A stretch of DNA of 64,000 nucleotides from Vulcanisaeta distributa JCM 11217 (GTDB taxonomy: Archaea; Thermoproteota; Thermoprotei; Thermoproteales; Thermocladiaceae), in NCBI RefSeq assembly GCF_001316005.1, contig NZ_BBBJ01000004.1, positions 1 through 64,000 of the forward strand, written 5' to 3'. Numbering within the stretch: position 1 is the stretch's first letter; the number at the start of each line of letters is the position of its first letter. Positions 18,986 through 30,795 of this stretch are shown piece after piece. A program made the translations under genes and the position numbers. Below the pieces are notes generated by a model. The model saw nothing but the letters and a program-made list of their open reading frames with translations, searched no databases and had not been told where the DNA came from.

Positions 18986-20164
18986 ATGAGCAAGAGCGAT
19001 GCAGTAATCATTGGTGCTGGACCCAGCGGACTTTACTTAGCCCGTGAGTTGAGCAAGGTCATGAACGTAACGATATTCGAAGAAGATAAAATGCTTGGAA
19101 TACCGCCCCACTGCACAGGGCTTGTTAACCTGGATTCCCTAAAACCACTTAGTATATCACCCCCCCATCATAAATACCTATAGGTATGTAAGGATAACAG
19201 ACCTGAGCGGTAATAGCATAACCTTTGATTTCAAGAGAAAGGCCATAGCAATGCTTGATAGACCAGGTCTTGAGCATTACTTAGCTGATGAGTTAGGCAG
19301 CGCCACGCTATTGCTTGGTGAGAGAGTTACGGAGTTAAGTAATGAATCAATTAGGACTAGGTCACGGCAGGAAGCGTTCAATCTCGCAATAATTGCTGAG
19401 GGAGCCAACATGGCGCTAACGAAGAATATTATTCCGTGGAGCCCAGTGCATGTTTACGGTGTGCAGACCGATACCAAGTCATTCACTGTAAGCGAGTTAA
19501 TGCCTAGGAGTGATGATGAGATCGTGGTTATCTTCGACAGAAACTTAGTGAGCATTACTTCGCCTGGATAGTTCCAAAGGACTTCCATGAATTCCGGGTT
19601 GGATTAGCTGATGATGCGAATGTATGGGTTAAGTTTACGGAGTTACTAAAAATAATAAAGGCTGAGCAATTAAAGCCATTTGGAGGGAAAATAGTAATAG
19701 GTGGTTCGCCGAGTCACGTGGTTGCAGGTAACATCGCAATTATAGGTGATGCTGGTGGTTTCGTTAAGCCAATGACTGGAGGCGGCATCATAATGGGTAT
19801 GCTAAGTGCGAGATTACTTGCTGAGAGTATAAGTAGCGCTATAAAGGAGGGTCTCTCAATAAGTGATGCGTTATCTATCTATGATACATTGTTTAGGAAA
19901 TACGTTAGAGGGAAGGTAAAGGCGCTGGGTTCGGCTTCGTATATCCTGCATATGATGATGAGCAAGAGCTTAGGTGAGGTAATTCAGTTGATGAGTAAGG
20001 TTAGCGTTGATGTTGATGATTACGACAACCATATTGACGCAATACTGAGGGCGGCATCGAGGAGGCCTTGGTCATTTATTAGGGCTGTATTTTCAGTAAT
20101 TGATGAATTATCATTGATTGACCCAGGCATGATTGGTAAATTAATTAGGGAATTGATGGATTAG
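18986..20164 (+). CDS. Geranylgeranyl-reductase-family FAD protein
   Basis: The N-terminus has DAVIIGAGPSGLYLAREL (FAD Rossmann motif) and GIPPHCTGLVN. The C-terminal part has VVAGNIAIIGDAGGFVKPMTGGGIIMGM, the second FAD motif typical of geranylgeranyl reductases that saturate archaeal lipid chains. Two breaks: the C7 at 19160-19166, where C3 or C6 would let the frame run on into TYRYVRITDLSGNSI, and a lost A near 19551. The whole gene codes for about 392 residues. It is convergent with tyrS, the two genes being 2 nt apart. Confidence 0.75.
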
Positions 20165-20166
20165 TA

Positions 20167-21303
20167 TTATCTCGTTATCTTCATTATACTGCTCATCTCC
20201 TCTATTAACTTGGCGCCCTGATCCTCCTGGAACCACTTAATTATTGGCTCAAGGTACTTAACAACCTCTTCAGCAACTGCATTCTTAAGGTCTAGCGGAT
20301 GTATCTTACCCTCAGTATATGCCTTAGTTAATTCATCGAACGTCCAGAACTCCAGTCTTCCGCCACCGTATTGCTGGGGGGGTCTCTCGATCACGAAGGG
20401 CTTATCTCTACGATCCCTAAATGAGAATAGATGCGCAAGCTCAATCACCGGGTTCATCTTAATCTCCCTGGGTGGGCAATACGCCTTGAGTATCTTCTGG
20501 CGAATCGCCTCAGCACTGTCGTGCAGGAATATTGCCGTGTCCGGTAATGACTTACTCATCTTCATCTCACTCAACTCCTCCTTGGATTCCTTGCCCGTGA
20601 TGTTTAGGGCAGGTATTAGGCTGTGGAATAGGGCTATTGGCTTCACCTTCTCATTATTGAGCATTAATGGGTAAAACCTAACCTTTAGAGCAACCTCCCT
20701 GGCGAGTACGTAGGCCTTCCTTTGGTCAATACCGCCATGTGCAATGTGTGAACCTATCACGAAGACATCAGCCACCTGAAGCAACGGGTAAACGAGCCAT
20801 GACATGGGTATTGACTCACCCATTTTCCTACCGAGTATCGTCAGGCTATGCCTAATATCGGCTAGGTTGGTCATCCTGGCTAGGTCAAGTATTAGGTACC
20901 AGTACTCATCATTATTATGATACAAGTCACTCGCCATGTAGAACCTCACATTGTCAGGATCACCGCCGAGAACCTCGATTGCCTTCTTAAATGTCTCGAC
21001 GTAGTACCTATTCGCGACCCTCCTAATTAATTCGAGGTCCCCCCCACCAAGTTTGTTATTGAGCCATGAGTGAATATCGGCTAGTAGTATGGAAACCTCA
21101 ATACCAGCCCTCTGCAGGTCAACAACCTTTGATAGGCTTACAATGCCTGTGCCAATGTGTATGTAACCGCTTATCTCAAAGCCTATGTAATGCTTCAGCT
21201 TGGCCCCCCCCGTCTCCAGGTACTGCCTTAACTCATCAACCGTGAGCACCTCCTCGGTTGGGTACCTGGTTATCAATGATAATTTCTCCTCAATATCCAT
21301 CAT
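20167..21303 (-). CDS. tyrS: Tyrosyl-tRNA synthetase, archaeal type
   Basis: Class I aminoacyl-tRNA synthetase signatures are present: [15 protein letters not shown] (HIGH-like), [18 protein letters not shown] (tyrosine and ATP binding) and [15 protein letters not shown] (KMSKS). [10 protein letters not shown] near the C-terminus is typical of archaeal TyrRS. The length of 378 residues is normal. It charges tRNA-Tyr. ETGGAK near residue 33 carries an additional Gly from a C8 tract (21184-21191). The frame is unbroken. Confidence 0.9.
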   Translation of the reverse strand: MMDIEEKLSLITRYPTEEVLTVDELRQYLETGGAKLKHYIGFEISGYIHIGTGIVSLSKVVDLQRAGIEVSILLADIHSWLNNKLGGGDLELIRRVANRYYVETFKKAIEVLGGDPDNVRFYMASDLYHNNDEYWYLILDLARMTNLADIRHSLTILGRKMGESIPMSWLVYPLLQVADVFVIGSHIAHGGIDQRKAYVLAREVALKVRFYPLMLNNEKVKPIALFHSLIPALNITGKESKEELSEMKMSKSLPDTAIFLHDSAEAIRQKILKAYCPPREIKMNPVIELAHLFSFRDRRDKPFVIERPPQQYGGGRLEFWTFDELTKAYTEGKIHPLDLKNAVAEEVVKYLEPIIKWFQEDQGAKLIEEMSSIMKITR

Positions 21304-21352
21304 TATTACCGTTAAAATTAAGATAATTAAGCTTTATTAATATAAAATCTAC

Positions 21353-21827
21353 GTGGTCAGAGTAGTCATTGATAGGGTAAGGGCTTGGGGGGGGTCACGT
21401 TAACGTTAGGGCTAGGCATAGGACGACGATTGAGGTTACGAGAGACGATTACCTAACACCTAGGGGGGGTGATTGTATAGTTGGTATTAAGGCTGATAAG
21501 GGGGGGCTATCTGATATAAGTCCTGAGCTTAAGGAGATCATTAGGAAGGATGGGTCATTGGTGATAGTGATATTTGCCGCTGATGATTATTTTGACTACG
21601 TAATTGGAATGGGGGTCGTCAAGGCTCACCCTGGGTAATAATAATAAGTTAATTATCAGGAAGAGTAATTATGTAGATGATGCGACACTGATGATTAGGG
21701 CGAATAAGGCGGCCATTGACTCGATAGAAGGCTCATAGATAGGTTAAAGAGGGAGAGCCCATTAACAGTTTATATTGTAGGTGTTGACCTTGAGCAGGAT
21801 AGAGCAGCTAAAGGCGATGGCACTTAG
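21353..21827 (+). CDS. DUF371 family protein
   Basis: Piecing frames together gives RVRAW-GHVNVRARHRTTIEVTRDDYLTPRGD, then IVGIKADKG, then LIIRKSNYVDDATLMIRANKAA, which are the conserved blocks of archaeal DUF371. Breaks are at G8 21387-21394 (G4 matches the family Y/W-GH motif), G5 21611-21615 (G4 needed) and a base near 21732. The product would be about 155 residues. Function is unknown. The end overlaps the next gene by 11 nt. The start GTG at 21353 is uncertain. Confidence 0.65.
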
Positions 21828-22520
21828 GAAGTTGATTCACGTCGTGCTTTCCGTATTCCTAATCATACCATTCATAATTAATCTGAACGCGTATGGCATA
21901 TCAACAACGCTTTACTTCACGTTAATTACCCTGGGGGGGTCTCCGTAATATACATTATTCAGGTTAAGAGACCCATAATTACCATAGTCCTGTTAGATGC
22001 TTTAACAAGCGCTAGGAGATCAATACTCCAACAAATAACTAAGTCGCCAATAGGCTCAGCGATACCAATAGATACCTTAGATGATGGTTTAATGAGGCTT
22101 GAGAAGACCGTTAAGGAATTACTTGAGAGTGTCGAGAGGGATTACGAAAGGAGGGGTGGTTATTTGGGTATTTTAATGGGTGCCATTGGGGGGGTATTGA
22201 TTAGTCAATTGTTGACAGGTAATTACGTTATTTACGGAATAATATCGGTAATAGTCTACGATACTATGAGCGCAATTGGCGGTGTACTCCTTGGTAGGGT
22301 TAGGCTCCCCCCCTTCAGTAATGCCACCATGGAGGGCACGTTGGTAGGCATGGCATCGCTGGCCATAGTTCTATTCCTATTCACGAATCAATTAATTAGT
22401 TCCCTGGCAGTAACCGTGGTCGCCGCATTGGCGGAGGCTTATGGGATGGAGGATAACCTCGCAATACCTGTAACCACGTCTTTAATAGCCATGGCCCTCA
22501 GACTACCCGTAATCACCTAA
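21817..22520 (+). CDS. Dolichol/phytol kinase-like membrane protein
   Basis: The ATG at 21817 overlaps DUF371. After a break at G7 21933-21939 (G5 or G8 needed) the protein has six or so membrane helices. Features of the CTP-dependent polyprenol kinase group are IVYDTMSAIGGVLLGR and the end AALAEAYGMEDNLAIP. Such enzymes phosphorylate polyprenols or geranylgeraniol and would fit lipid salvage with the isopentenyl phosphate kinase. GAIGGVL and LPPF contain G/C7 tracts in frame. Confidence 0.6.
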
Positions 22521-22536
22521 TGGCATGCCACCCAAC

Positions 22537-23534
22537 CTACTTACGCCTACCCAAGGCTTTATAGAGCCTATCCTCATCCTGCCAAACCCTACTTCTCATA
22601 ATCTCATCCCAAAGTCTATTGAAGACCGGGTAGCCAAGCATTCTCTCCAGGGCCCACTCCCTGGCGAATGTGCCATCCTTAATCTGCTTAATTGCATCTC
22701 TCATTAGTCTCTTGACCTCATCAGTCACATACCTAGGACCCCCCCAGGTTAAGTGGCCATACTGACTAGTGGTGGAGTGACCCTTTAACTGCGCGAATAA
22801 TCCCTTCTCAACAATCGCCTTAGTAATGGCTATCAATTCACCTGAGGCCCAAAGCTCAAGCATTGCCGCCTCAGGCGACACGCCATTCTCAATAAGTACA
22901 TTATAACCCTCAGCCAGCAGGAATAGGAATGCCCCAGCCCACGTATGCTCACTGAATAGGTCCGTTATAGTCTCCTCCTCAAAGCTAGACTCAACAGCCA
23001 CACCTCCAGGTCTCCCAATGGCGCCAATGGCCTTTGAGTACGCCAGTGCGTAGTCCCATGCCTTACCACTGTGATTATTCGCAACACCAATTAGTACGGG
23101 GAATCCCCCCCTACCATTCACGAAATTATCCCTAACACCCTCGCCAATCATCCTTGGGGCAACCATCACCGTATCAATGTCCTTAGGCGGCTTTATGAAG
23201 CCGTAATACACATTATAACCACTTAGGAAGACCACTATTTTACCTGGCGATAGGTTAGGTGCAATATCCCTCATCCAAACCTCCGGCTGAACCTCGTCTG
23301 GGATTGCCATAACCACAACATCACCACGCTTGACAGCCTCTGGTATCGAATACACGGTGAAACCCAGACCCCTAGCCCTGCTTGCATACTCATCCTCTAT
23401 ATTGCCTACTATAACGTTGAAGCCACCATCCTAAGATTCAATGCCTGCGCACTTCCCTGATTACCAAACCCTATCATCGATATAACCTTACCTCTTATCA
23501 ACTCGGCATCTCCATCAAAGTAAAGTCTCGCCAT
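22537..23534 (-). CDS. Ketol-acid reductoisomerase (IlvC)-like protein
   Basis: The ATG at 23534 begins [13 protein letters not shown], then [17 protein letters not shown] (NAD(P)-binding). A break near 23430 (AGGATGG for AGGGATGG) leads into [17 protein letters not shown]. The body has [13 protein letters not shown] and, in the C-terminal helical domain, [44 protein letters not shown], matching the KARI knot domain. KARI makes dihydroxy-isovalerate in branched amino acid synthesis. The sequence is divergent, so a related reductase role is possible. Length about 332. Confidence 0.7.
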
Positions 23535-23593
23535 AGTAGTAGGTAATTAACATTAATATAAACATTCATAATAATGCATTAGAATTCAAGACC

Positions 23594-24517
23594 TTACTCC
23601 TCATTCCATCGCTTAAGTAGTTCACGTGCAGCATTTACTCCAAGCTCCTCAGGATTTGATGGCGAACCACTTAGCCTAACAAGGACTTTCCTCTCCCCCC
23701 CATTTAAGTCCGCCATACCCGCAATGAACTCCACACGATCCCCCTCATGAATGGCTATGCCGCCAACGGGTACGTGGCATCCACCACCGACGGTTCTTAA
23801 AAACGCCCTTTCCGCCAGCGCCTCAGCCCTAGTCCTGGGATCACTAGCCCTATTTAAGAGATCTACCAGATCCGTGTCCTTTTCGCGGGCAACGACTGCT
23901 ATTATGCCTTGCCCAGGCGCTGGCGGTAACACATCAGGAGGTATACGAGTATATTTAATATTGAGTGATTTCACATCACTCATCAACCTCACGAGGCCCG
24001 CCTCTGCAATTACAATGGCGTCATAATCCCCCCCTCTAATCAACTTATTTATTCGTGTGTCAACGTTACCCCCCCTAATTACGTTTATTGAAATATCCCT
24101 CCTGACATTAAGGAGGAATGCCCTACGCCTAACGCTTGATGTGCCAACCCTAGCACCACTGGGCAGCGACATTAAGTCGCTTGGGTAATCATCCCTAACA
24201 ACCAAGATGTCAAATGGAGGATCCCTGGGTGAGAACCCAGCCACCACAAGGCCTGGGCTGATCTCACTAGGTAAATCCTTAAGACTATGCACGGCTATGT
24301 CAGCCTCGTTCCTCAGCAACGCCAGGTTAACCTCCTTCTCAAAAATTCCCTTAACCCCAATGGCGTATAGAGGCTTATCCTGGACAATATCGCCAGTTGT
24401 TCTTACGATAATTACGTCAAACTGCACGTTGGGCTCAACACTCCTAATCATATTCATTACAATCTCCGTCTGTATCAGCGATAACTTGCTACCTCTCGTT
24501 GCAATCCTAATCCTCAT
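23594..24517 (-). CDS. hemC: Porphobilinogen deaminase (hydroxymethylbilane synthase)
   Basis: Conserved blocks are IRIATRGSKLSLIQTE, IAVHSLKDLPSE, RVGTSSVRRRAFLL, PAPGQGIIAV and VGGGCHVPVG (dipyrromethane Cys). It polymerises porphobilinogen for haem or sirohaem. The near-invariant RGNVDTR reads RGGNVDTR because of C7 24069-24075, and the next conserved LxxGxYDAI reads IRGGDYDAI because of C7 24028-24034. Both would need only four G. The frame is intact over 307 residues. No other hem gene is adjacent. Confidence 0.9.
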   Translation of the reverse strand: MRIRIATRGSKLSLIQTEIVMNMIRSVEPNVQFDVIIVRTTGDIVQDKPLYAIGVKGIFEKEVNLALLRNEADIAVHSLKDLPSEISPGLVVAGFSPRDPPFDILVVRDDYPSDLMSLPSGARVGTSSVRRRAFLLNVRRDISINVIRGGNVDTRINKLIRGGDYDAIVIAEAGLVRLMSDVKSLNIKYTRIPPDVLPPAPGQGIIAVVAREKDTDLVDLLNRASDPRTRAEALAERAFLRTVGGGCHVPVGGIAIHEGDRVEFIAGMADLNGGERKVLVRLSGSPSNPEELGVNAARELLKRWNEE

Positions 24518-24544
24518 TACGCAGCAACCAGTAATCGCAATTAT

Positions 24545-25965
24545 TTAAACACTAAATGATTGGGCAAAGTCCTGGTACTTCTTAAACATGTCCTCACATA
24601 TTATGCTCGCGCCATCCCTAGAGGATAAGTATAGCTTTATCTTCTCAATAGCCTCAATGGCTGGGCATGACTTAATTATTCCCTTAATCACCTCACGATC
24701 CTTATCACTAACCCTAAGCTTGTCCTCAATAACCTCATCAATGTATTCATCATGAATGGGTGATATGGGTATTACGGCATCAACGTTTTTCCTAATAAAT
24801 TCTGGGTCTATGGACCATGGATTACTGCTCTCAAATATTACGACGAGGTGCTTAGCCCTGGCAATGCTCAGGAGCTTGAGTATGTGATTTAAATCTTCAT
24901 TGATGGCCATTTCAAGGTTGGTACATGGATTACCGCATTATCGATTATGGAAATGCTTGGATCTTTATAATCAATAATCGCCACACCGAGGTGCTTAGCG
25001 ACGTAGTTTATCAACGCCGTCTTTCCCGACTTAGATGGGCCTATCACTAATATTGATACTATGTACTTAAGCCCTAGGTTACTCATCATGTCCCTTAGCC
25101 TAATGGATGAGTCAACATAATCAATGAGCTTAGACCTTGTGTTCATGCTTATTAAATCGATGGGGTCTATCCCAATCATCACATTGGTATTAACGACCTT
25201 ACTCCTTACCTTAGGTCTCTCCTTCATAGTATCACTTCTTCTCTCCCTACGTATTGAAGGCTTAGGAACCTCTAAGGTCTTTTCCTCCTTCGTGGCACTT
25301 CCCTCCGATAAATTATTTAATGCCCCCCCATTATTCTTATCCACACCTTCCTCATTAACCACCTTAGCAGGGGTTGTTGCGATTTCCGTACTTGTTAATG
25401 CATTCGTACCTGCTTGATTAATTACTTCATTAATTGGGACTAAGTTATTATTGGGGGGGATGTTAGCGTTATTGATCTCCTCAATCGCATTACCCTGCAT
25501 TGGCTGTATCTTCTCAACATACTTTGTCTCTTCCTGTTTACCCTCAATATCTTTCGTCACGCCATAACTTATAATTTCAATGCCGTACTTCTTCAATCTA
25601 CTTATAACGTTATTATTACCATTTATTATTAGGGTGTATAACTTGGTGCGTTTATTATAATCAATTAACCTGGACAAAATGCCCTTATTGATCTCATTGG
25701 GAATCAGTACGAGTAGTGCCTTCTCATGGGTTCTAATAAACCAATTAACGTCACTTGCCAACTCATCAATATCGCCCTTAATTATAAATCCCTTAGCCCT
25801 GGTTAACCCGAACAACACCTTAGCTATTATCTCGGCCTTATCCTGAGGTAATGAGGCATATAATGCGGCAACGCCAGTCTTGGATAGGGTATTCACTACG
25901 GTATTCGTGAGGTCCAGGTCCTCCTTAGGTAATTTCTTAGCCCAATAACCATATTCGGTGATCAT
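24545..25965 (-). CDS. P-loop protein with long linker
   Basis: The N-terminal 130 residues form an alpha/beta domain, followed by a low-complexity linker rich in Asn, Glu and Lys. The C-terminal domain has a Walker A motif VIGPSKSGKTALINY and, after a break near 24907 (one G missing), LVVIFESSNP as a Walker B-like strand and EVIKGIIKSCPAIEAIEKI. The repaired protein is about 473 residues. The frame stays open upstream to about 26010 (IVIPIIDPLMITEYG) with no standard start. It lies downstream of a membrane protein on the same strand. Role unknown. Confidence 0.55.
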
Positions 25966-26015
25966 TAATGGATCAATTATTGGTATTACAATTGGCGACT
26001 TACTCCTTATACGTA

Positions 26016-26856
26016 TTAGCTGAGCCTGGTCTTAAGCTTGGCCTGCGTAACGTCAAGTGCGTAGGTGCCAAGCCCCGTAATGAGCGCACCAACGATGAGT
26101 AATGGGGTTACGTAGTAATTCCATGCGTTGATAATTAACGGTATGTAAAGAATGGATACAGTCGCTAATTGCGGTACTAAATTCATTATTATCTGTGATG
26201 TGTCTGTACTCAAAGGCCAAATCATGGTGAGCCTCGGTAAATACCTGCTTATTAAGGGTGGTACTACCATAATTACTACGAAGATGAAGTATAGAGCTGC
26301 ATTACTTAATTCATTATATATAGTAAGTAGGTTACCTTGACCATCAAATATTAGAGACTCCATTCCATGCATTAGGTCTAGATTTGCTGCGTGAATGATC
26401 GTTATTGGCACCCACGTAATGCTTGATACGCGATGCCAATTACATAAAGTAATGTGAGTAGTGCGAAAATAATTGCTGACCTGGTGCTATATCCCTTTAT
26501 AGATGGTGCTATTGAAAGTGGTATCGATAACCAGTATAGAGGCGTGAACAGTAAGGCCCATGATGCTATGGCTATATCATTAATAATACCGGCCTCGGTT
26601 ATTAAGTAGGTGATTAAGAGCAATGGCATTATTAGTAATGATGCATGGCCTAGGGCTGTTATAAACGTTAAAACCACGTATGTTATTAAGATAGCCGCCG
26701 TTAAGCCATACTTCCTGAGGCTGATGATGCCATGACTAGGGCTAACAACGTTATGAAAACGTACAGTGGTATTATTGGAAAGACTATGTAAAGTAGTACG
26801 GCTATGGCAGTATCCGCTGATGCGTAAAGAATGTTTGTTACTACGTTCTGTTTCAC
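26016..26856 (-). CDS. Multi-pass membrane protein
   Basis: A GTG at 26856 lies about 25 nt after a TATAAA box. Three frames joined near 26711 and 26405 give about 280 residues with seven or eight hydrophobic helices and almost no loops. Breaks are not at long homopolymers. No family is recognised. It is followed on the same strand by the P-loop protein, so the pair may act together, which is inference. Confidence 0.5.
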
Positions 26857-26876
26857 ATAGTGAAAAACTACGGGAT

Positions 26877-26886
26877 ACTTTATAAA
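26877..26886 (-). promoter_or_regulatory. TATA box of the membrane-protein gene
   Basis: TTTATAAAGT on the minus strand is 21-30 nt from the GTG at 26856, matching a leaderless start. Confidence 0.5.
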
Positions 26887-26949
26887 CCGTTTCTTTCTTA
26901 ATAATTGAAAGAGAGAAACAATGTGAAACTCAGGAGAAACTTATGGAAA

Positions 26950-27519
26950 CTATGCATTGGCATGAATTGACTTAATAACGTCAATCCATGGATTATCTCG
27001 TATAAACTCAGGTAATGAATCATCACTAGACCGCTCATTACTAATAATGTTAACTTGCCCCCCTCACTGAACTGGGGGGGATGCATCCATCCTTACTTCT
27101 TTTCTCAAGCTCCTCAACCTTCTCAATGAGTTTGCCAATTAATTCTCTGAGGGATTTCAACTCCTTTATTAATTCACCCTGATAGGCACCCTCATATACA
27201 TAATCATTATTATTCCTTAACTGAGAATCTGGTATTCCCGTAACGATGGATAGACTTACGTTAAAGACATTTCCATAATTACCCAATAAGTATGAATTAC
27301 CACTTACCTGGGCATCTACCCCCCATTTAGTTGCTTACCATCACTTAACTGGTTTGGTGCCTGGTCGGAATTTTTGGCAAAGGCTCTATACTTGGATATT
27401 GCCTTATATACGGTGTTCACGGATATACCTAGTTTCTGAGCTATTTCTTTAGGTTTCAGTCCCTCATTAAAGTAAAGCTTAGCAGCCAACTCCTCAGTCC
27501 TCGTCAATTTACTCGACAT
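26950..27519 (-). CDS. Helix-turn-helix DNA-binding protein with coiled coil
   Basis: The N-terminal 45 residues (SKLTRTEELAAKLYFNEGLKPKEIAQKLGISVNTVYKAI) are a sigma-region-4/resolvase-like HTH. Then comes a Gly/Asn-rich middle and a coiled coil (LIKELKSLRELIGKLIEKVEELEKR). Breaks are at C6 27319-27324 (four or seven needed) and C6 27058-27063 (five or eight). Repaired, the protein ends in SSDDSLPEFIRDNPWIDVIKS at 26950 and has about 190 residues. It resembles crenarchaeal regulators or plasmid-type proteins. Targets are unknown. Confidence 0.6.
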
Positions 27520-27652
27520 ATACTAAATGGATATTGCCCTCGGCTAAAAATCAGTTTATGCCCCTAAATTAGTGAATTACCCATGTAATACTCATTAATA
27601 TACAATAGCTAATGATAAATAATATAAGGGAAGGCTAACCACCCTAATTTTA

Positions 27653-28609
27653 ATGAGCGTAAGGGCCACGATCGCGGTTCACGGAGGCGCTGGTAGCTAG
27701 GATACTTCATTAATGAAGAGCACAGGCGAAGATACTTGAGTGGCTTAGTAAATGCCGTAAATGCAGGTCTTGAGGCTGCTAAGAGGGGGTAATGCGCTGG
27801 ACATGGTTGTTGAGGCAGTCACGGCTATGGAGATTGATGGTTCATACGATGCCGGTAAGGGGTCGGTACTGAATTTATATGGTGAGGTTGAGCAGGATGC
27901 TGGCGTCATGTGGGGGGGTAAGGACCTAAGTGTTGGGGCTGTGGCGTCTGTTAAGCATGTAGTGAATACGATAAGGCTTGCCAGGCTTGTTATGGAGAAG
28001 ACGGATCACGTATTAATAACCGGAGACGGAGCTGAGGAACTTGCTAAGCAATTCGGTCTTTGGGTACCATCTACGGAATTAATAAATGAAACTAAAATTA
28101 ATAGGTATAAGTCCCTTATTAGGAACTTGCGTTCACGGTACGAGAAAAACACGGATCTCGCCAGGAAACTAGGCTTGTTGGGCACGGTAGGTGCAGTGGC
28201 GCTTGATAGGGATGGCAACTTAGCCGCGGCAACATCGACGGGTGGGACGATACTTAAATGGCCCGGTAGGGTTGGCGATTCACCAATACCTGGTGCTGGT
28301 TACTGGGCCGAGAATGGTGTATGCGCGGTATCTGCCACGGGCATTGGGGAATTCATCATTAGGGCCATGGCCTCATTTAGAGTTGCCATGCTAATTAAAG
28401 GTGGTGTTGGGATTAACGATGCTGTTAGGCAGGTCGTTAATTACGTGACAAGCCTATTTGGTCCAGGTAATATTGGGTTGATAGCGATTGATGGTTCAGG
28501 TAATGTGGCATCGGCATTTAATACGGAGGTTATGGGGGGGAGGGCATGGAGTAGGGAGGGCATGGACAAAGTAGTAGTGGCGCATTTCCCCGACGACCCA
28601 TTCCCCTAA
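27653..28609 (+). CDS. Isoaspartyl peptidase / L-asparaginase (Ntn hydrolase)
   Basis: The start ATIAVHGGAGS is typical of plant-type asparaginases. KRGNALDMVVEAVTAMEI, FNAGKGS-like DAGKGSVL, and GTVGAVALDRDGNLAAATSTGG contain the autocleavage site, the Thr of GTVGAV being the nucleophile. GRVGDSPIPGAG completes the active site. Breaks occur near 27699 and at G5 27785-27789 (G4 needed). It cleaves asparagine or isoaspartyl peptides and matures by self-cleavage into alpha and beta chains. MWGGK and VMGGR contain G7 tracts. Confidence 0.85.
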
Positions 28610-28621
28610 GTAGGTGCCACC

Positions 28622-29905
28622 CTATAGGAACTTGCTTATGAAGTCATTAAGTCTCTCACCGATTTTCCTTGCCCGTTCCTTAAGCACTTGGTAATCCCTG
28701 GACCTATCATAAATCACCTTACCATTAACAATCACCATATCCACGTCCGAGCCATCAGCCGAATAGACAATATTTGATAGGATATTGTCAGACCTAGCAG
28801 GTTGAAGCCTTGGGCTACCTAGGTCAAGTAACACCAGATCTGCTACGCAACCACTGTTTATGCAGCCGCCATTAAGACCTAGTAATCTGTAACCATTAAG
28901 CGTCGCTGCCTTAAATGCATGAAGAGCCTTAATACTTACATCCCAATATGAGTGTCTCTGAAGAAGTACTGCCATCTTCATCTCCCTAAACATATCAAGG
29001 GAATTATTACTGGCTGGTCCATCAGTGCCCAACGTCACCACAACACCCATGTCCATTAACTCCCTCATTGGGAAGTGACCGGCAGTGGCTAGTTTCATAT
29101 TTGATGATGGTGCGTGGGTTACACGGGCATTAGCCCTGGCTATAACATTCAACTCCCAATTAGTGACCCAGCCTAGATGAACGAGTTGAGTCTTGCTGGA
29201 GATTAAGCCTAGCGAGTTTAGGTATTCCACAGGAAACACGCCATACTTCTTCTTCGACTCATAAACCTCATCCCTCGTTTCAGACACATGAATTTGAATT
29301 GGCAGGTTAAGTCCATCACTTAGATCTTTAATCCTCAGCAACGTATCCCTACCCACAGCGTAGATACTATGGACATTTATTACCGGCCTTATTAACGATG
29401 AATCACCATACTTATCCACGAAATTTCTTAATTCATTCTCAACGCATGAAGGCTTCCTTAATGTGTCTATGAACGTAGGGCCCAAGGCGGCTCTCAACCC
29501 GTACTTTAACGCTACATCGGCGGTCACGTCTGGGTAATGATACATGTCTATGAATGCCGTTGTACCGCTCATCAACATCTCAATAATAGATAACTCACTG
29601 CCGAGGGCTATTATGTCTCTCGTCAATTCACGCTCCACACTCCACATCTTACTAAGCCATGTCATTAATTCGGCGTCATCATAGAAACCCCTCAATAGAG
29701 ACATCGGTGTGTGAGTATGCGCATTAACAAGCCCTGGAATTACAGCATGACCTGAACAATTAACCTTCTCGAATCCGCCCTCGGTTATGGTACCTACATT
29801 CATTATTAACCCATCACTGATTGTTATATCCACGTTCCTAAGTACTTTAAGCTCATTATCAATCCACGTTAATACAAAGTCGCAGTTCTTAAGTAAATAA
29901 TTCAT
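28622..29905 (-). CDS. Amidohydrolase, MTA/SAH deaminase-like
   Basis: The 427-residue protein has the metal site HAHTHTPMSLLRG near residue 60, SGTTAFIDMY, HVSETRDEV, LVHLGWV and TLGTDGPASNN, the full TIM-barrel set of the AtzA/MtaD/SsnA group. Archaeal members deaminate 5'-methylthioadenosine, SAH or 5'-deoxyadenosine. The frame is intact with no long G tract, unusual in this window. It is convergent with the asparaginase gene. Confidence 0.85.
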   Translation of the reverse strand: MNYLLKNCDFVLTWIDNELKVLRNVDITISDGLIMNVGTITEGGFEKVNCSGHAVIPGLVNAHTHTPMSLLRGFYDDAELMTWLSKMWSVERELTRDIIALGSELSIIEMLMSGTTAFIDMYHYPDVTADVALKYGLRAALGPTFIDTLRKPSCVENELRNFVDKYGDSSLIRPVINVHSIYAVGRDTLLRIKDLSDGLNLPIQIHVSETRDEVYESKKKYGVFPVEYLNSLGLISSKTQLVHLGWVTNWELNVIARANARVTHAPSSNMKLATAGHFPMRELMDMGVVVTLGTDGPASNNSLDMFREMKMAVLLQRHSYWDVSIKALHAFKAATLNGYRLLGLNGGCINSGCVADLVLLDLGSPRLQPARSDNILSNIVYSADGSDVDMVIVNGKVIYDRSRDYQVLKERARKIGERLNDFISKFL

Positions 29906-29919
29906 GCGTGACTCAATTA

Positions 29920-30631
29920 TTACAACTTATTATTATCTAAAACCTTTGGTTCTAAGTGCACGGACTTAATTATGTAAATCCACGAATATTGACCCAATTT
30001 CCTAACTTCACCATCATCAATGACAACCCTATACCTAAATAGTGGCGCATCGACGACAAACGTCTCCCCCCCCTCACCACCTTCTAATGCTGGGTTAAAG
30101 CCGTACTTCAATGCCGAGTTTATTAGTTCCTCAATGTCATTAAGCGATAACACCTTACCTAATAATCTAGGGCTTATACATGGTACTTATCGATGTTAGT
30201 ACGAACCTAAATCCCTGACGATACAAATCCCTTAAGTAAGTGACTTGGTTCTTCCTCCATAACGGTGAGTAAACCCTTAAACCCACATCATGGGCCGTGA
30301 TGTTTATCATCATCCTTTGATAATCAGATAACAAAGCCCCAGTCACTATGCCAATGATACCGTACTTACTCTTACTTCGTTAAAAGCTATCCTTAGGTCC
30401 TCAAGCTCAAGATCCTTAACACCACTGGTCTCATAAATAACCTGGGGGGGATGCCCAACGCCTCTGCTTGATACCTTGTCCACTCAATATTTGGATAATG
30501 AAACATCCATGAGTCAGTGCGGTGGGGGGGCATTAACGTGAGTAGCAAGTGACGTCAAAACCCTTAAGTACGGCCCAATGTAGGGCATAGGTCGAGTCCT
30601 TACCACCCGAGAATAATGAACAAACCCTCAT
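29920..30631 (-). CDS. dph6: Diphthine-ammonia ligase (Dph6 family)
   Basis: The N-terminus reads [21 protein letters not shown], the PP-loop ATP pyrophosphatase motif SGGKDS. Further blocks are [23 protein letters not shown], then [17 protein letters not shown], and near the end [22 protein letters not shown], all typical of Dph6, which amidates diphthine on elongation factor 2. The gene is cut several times: near 30533, at G7 30444-30450 (five or eight needed), near 30375 and near 30170. Repaired length is about 235 residues. Confidence 0.75.
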
Positions 30632-30795
30632 TATCAATGTCTCTAGGTCTATAAAAATTTAAAACACTAATTTTAGATTGTGCCTGAAACTGAATTGTAA
30701 ATTCGCACGTAATGAGAAATAACTTATGGAAATGCGAAATTCGTAATCCGTAAATAGAAATGTTTTTAATTCACTAAGTAGCGCCCAATCCCTCG

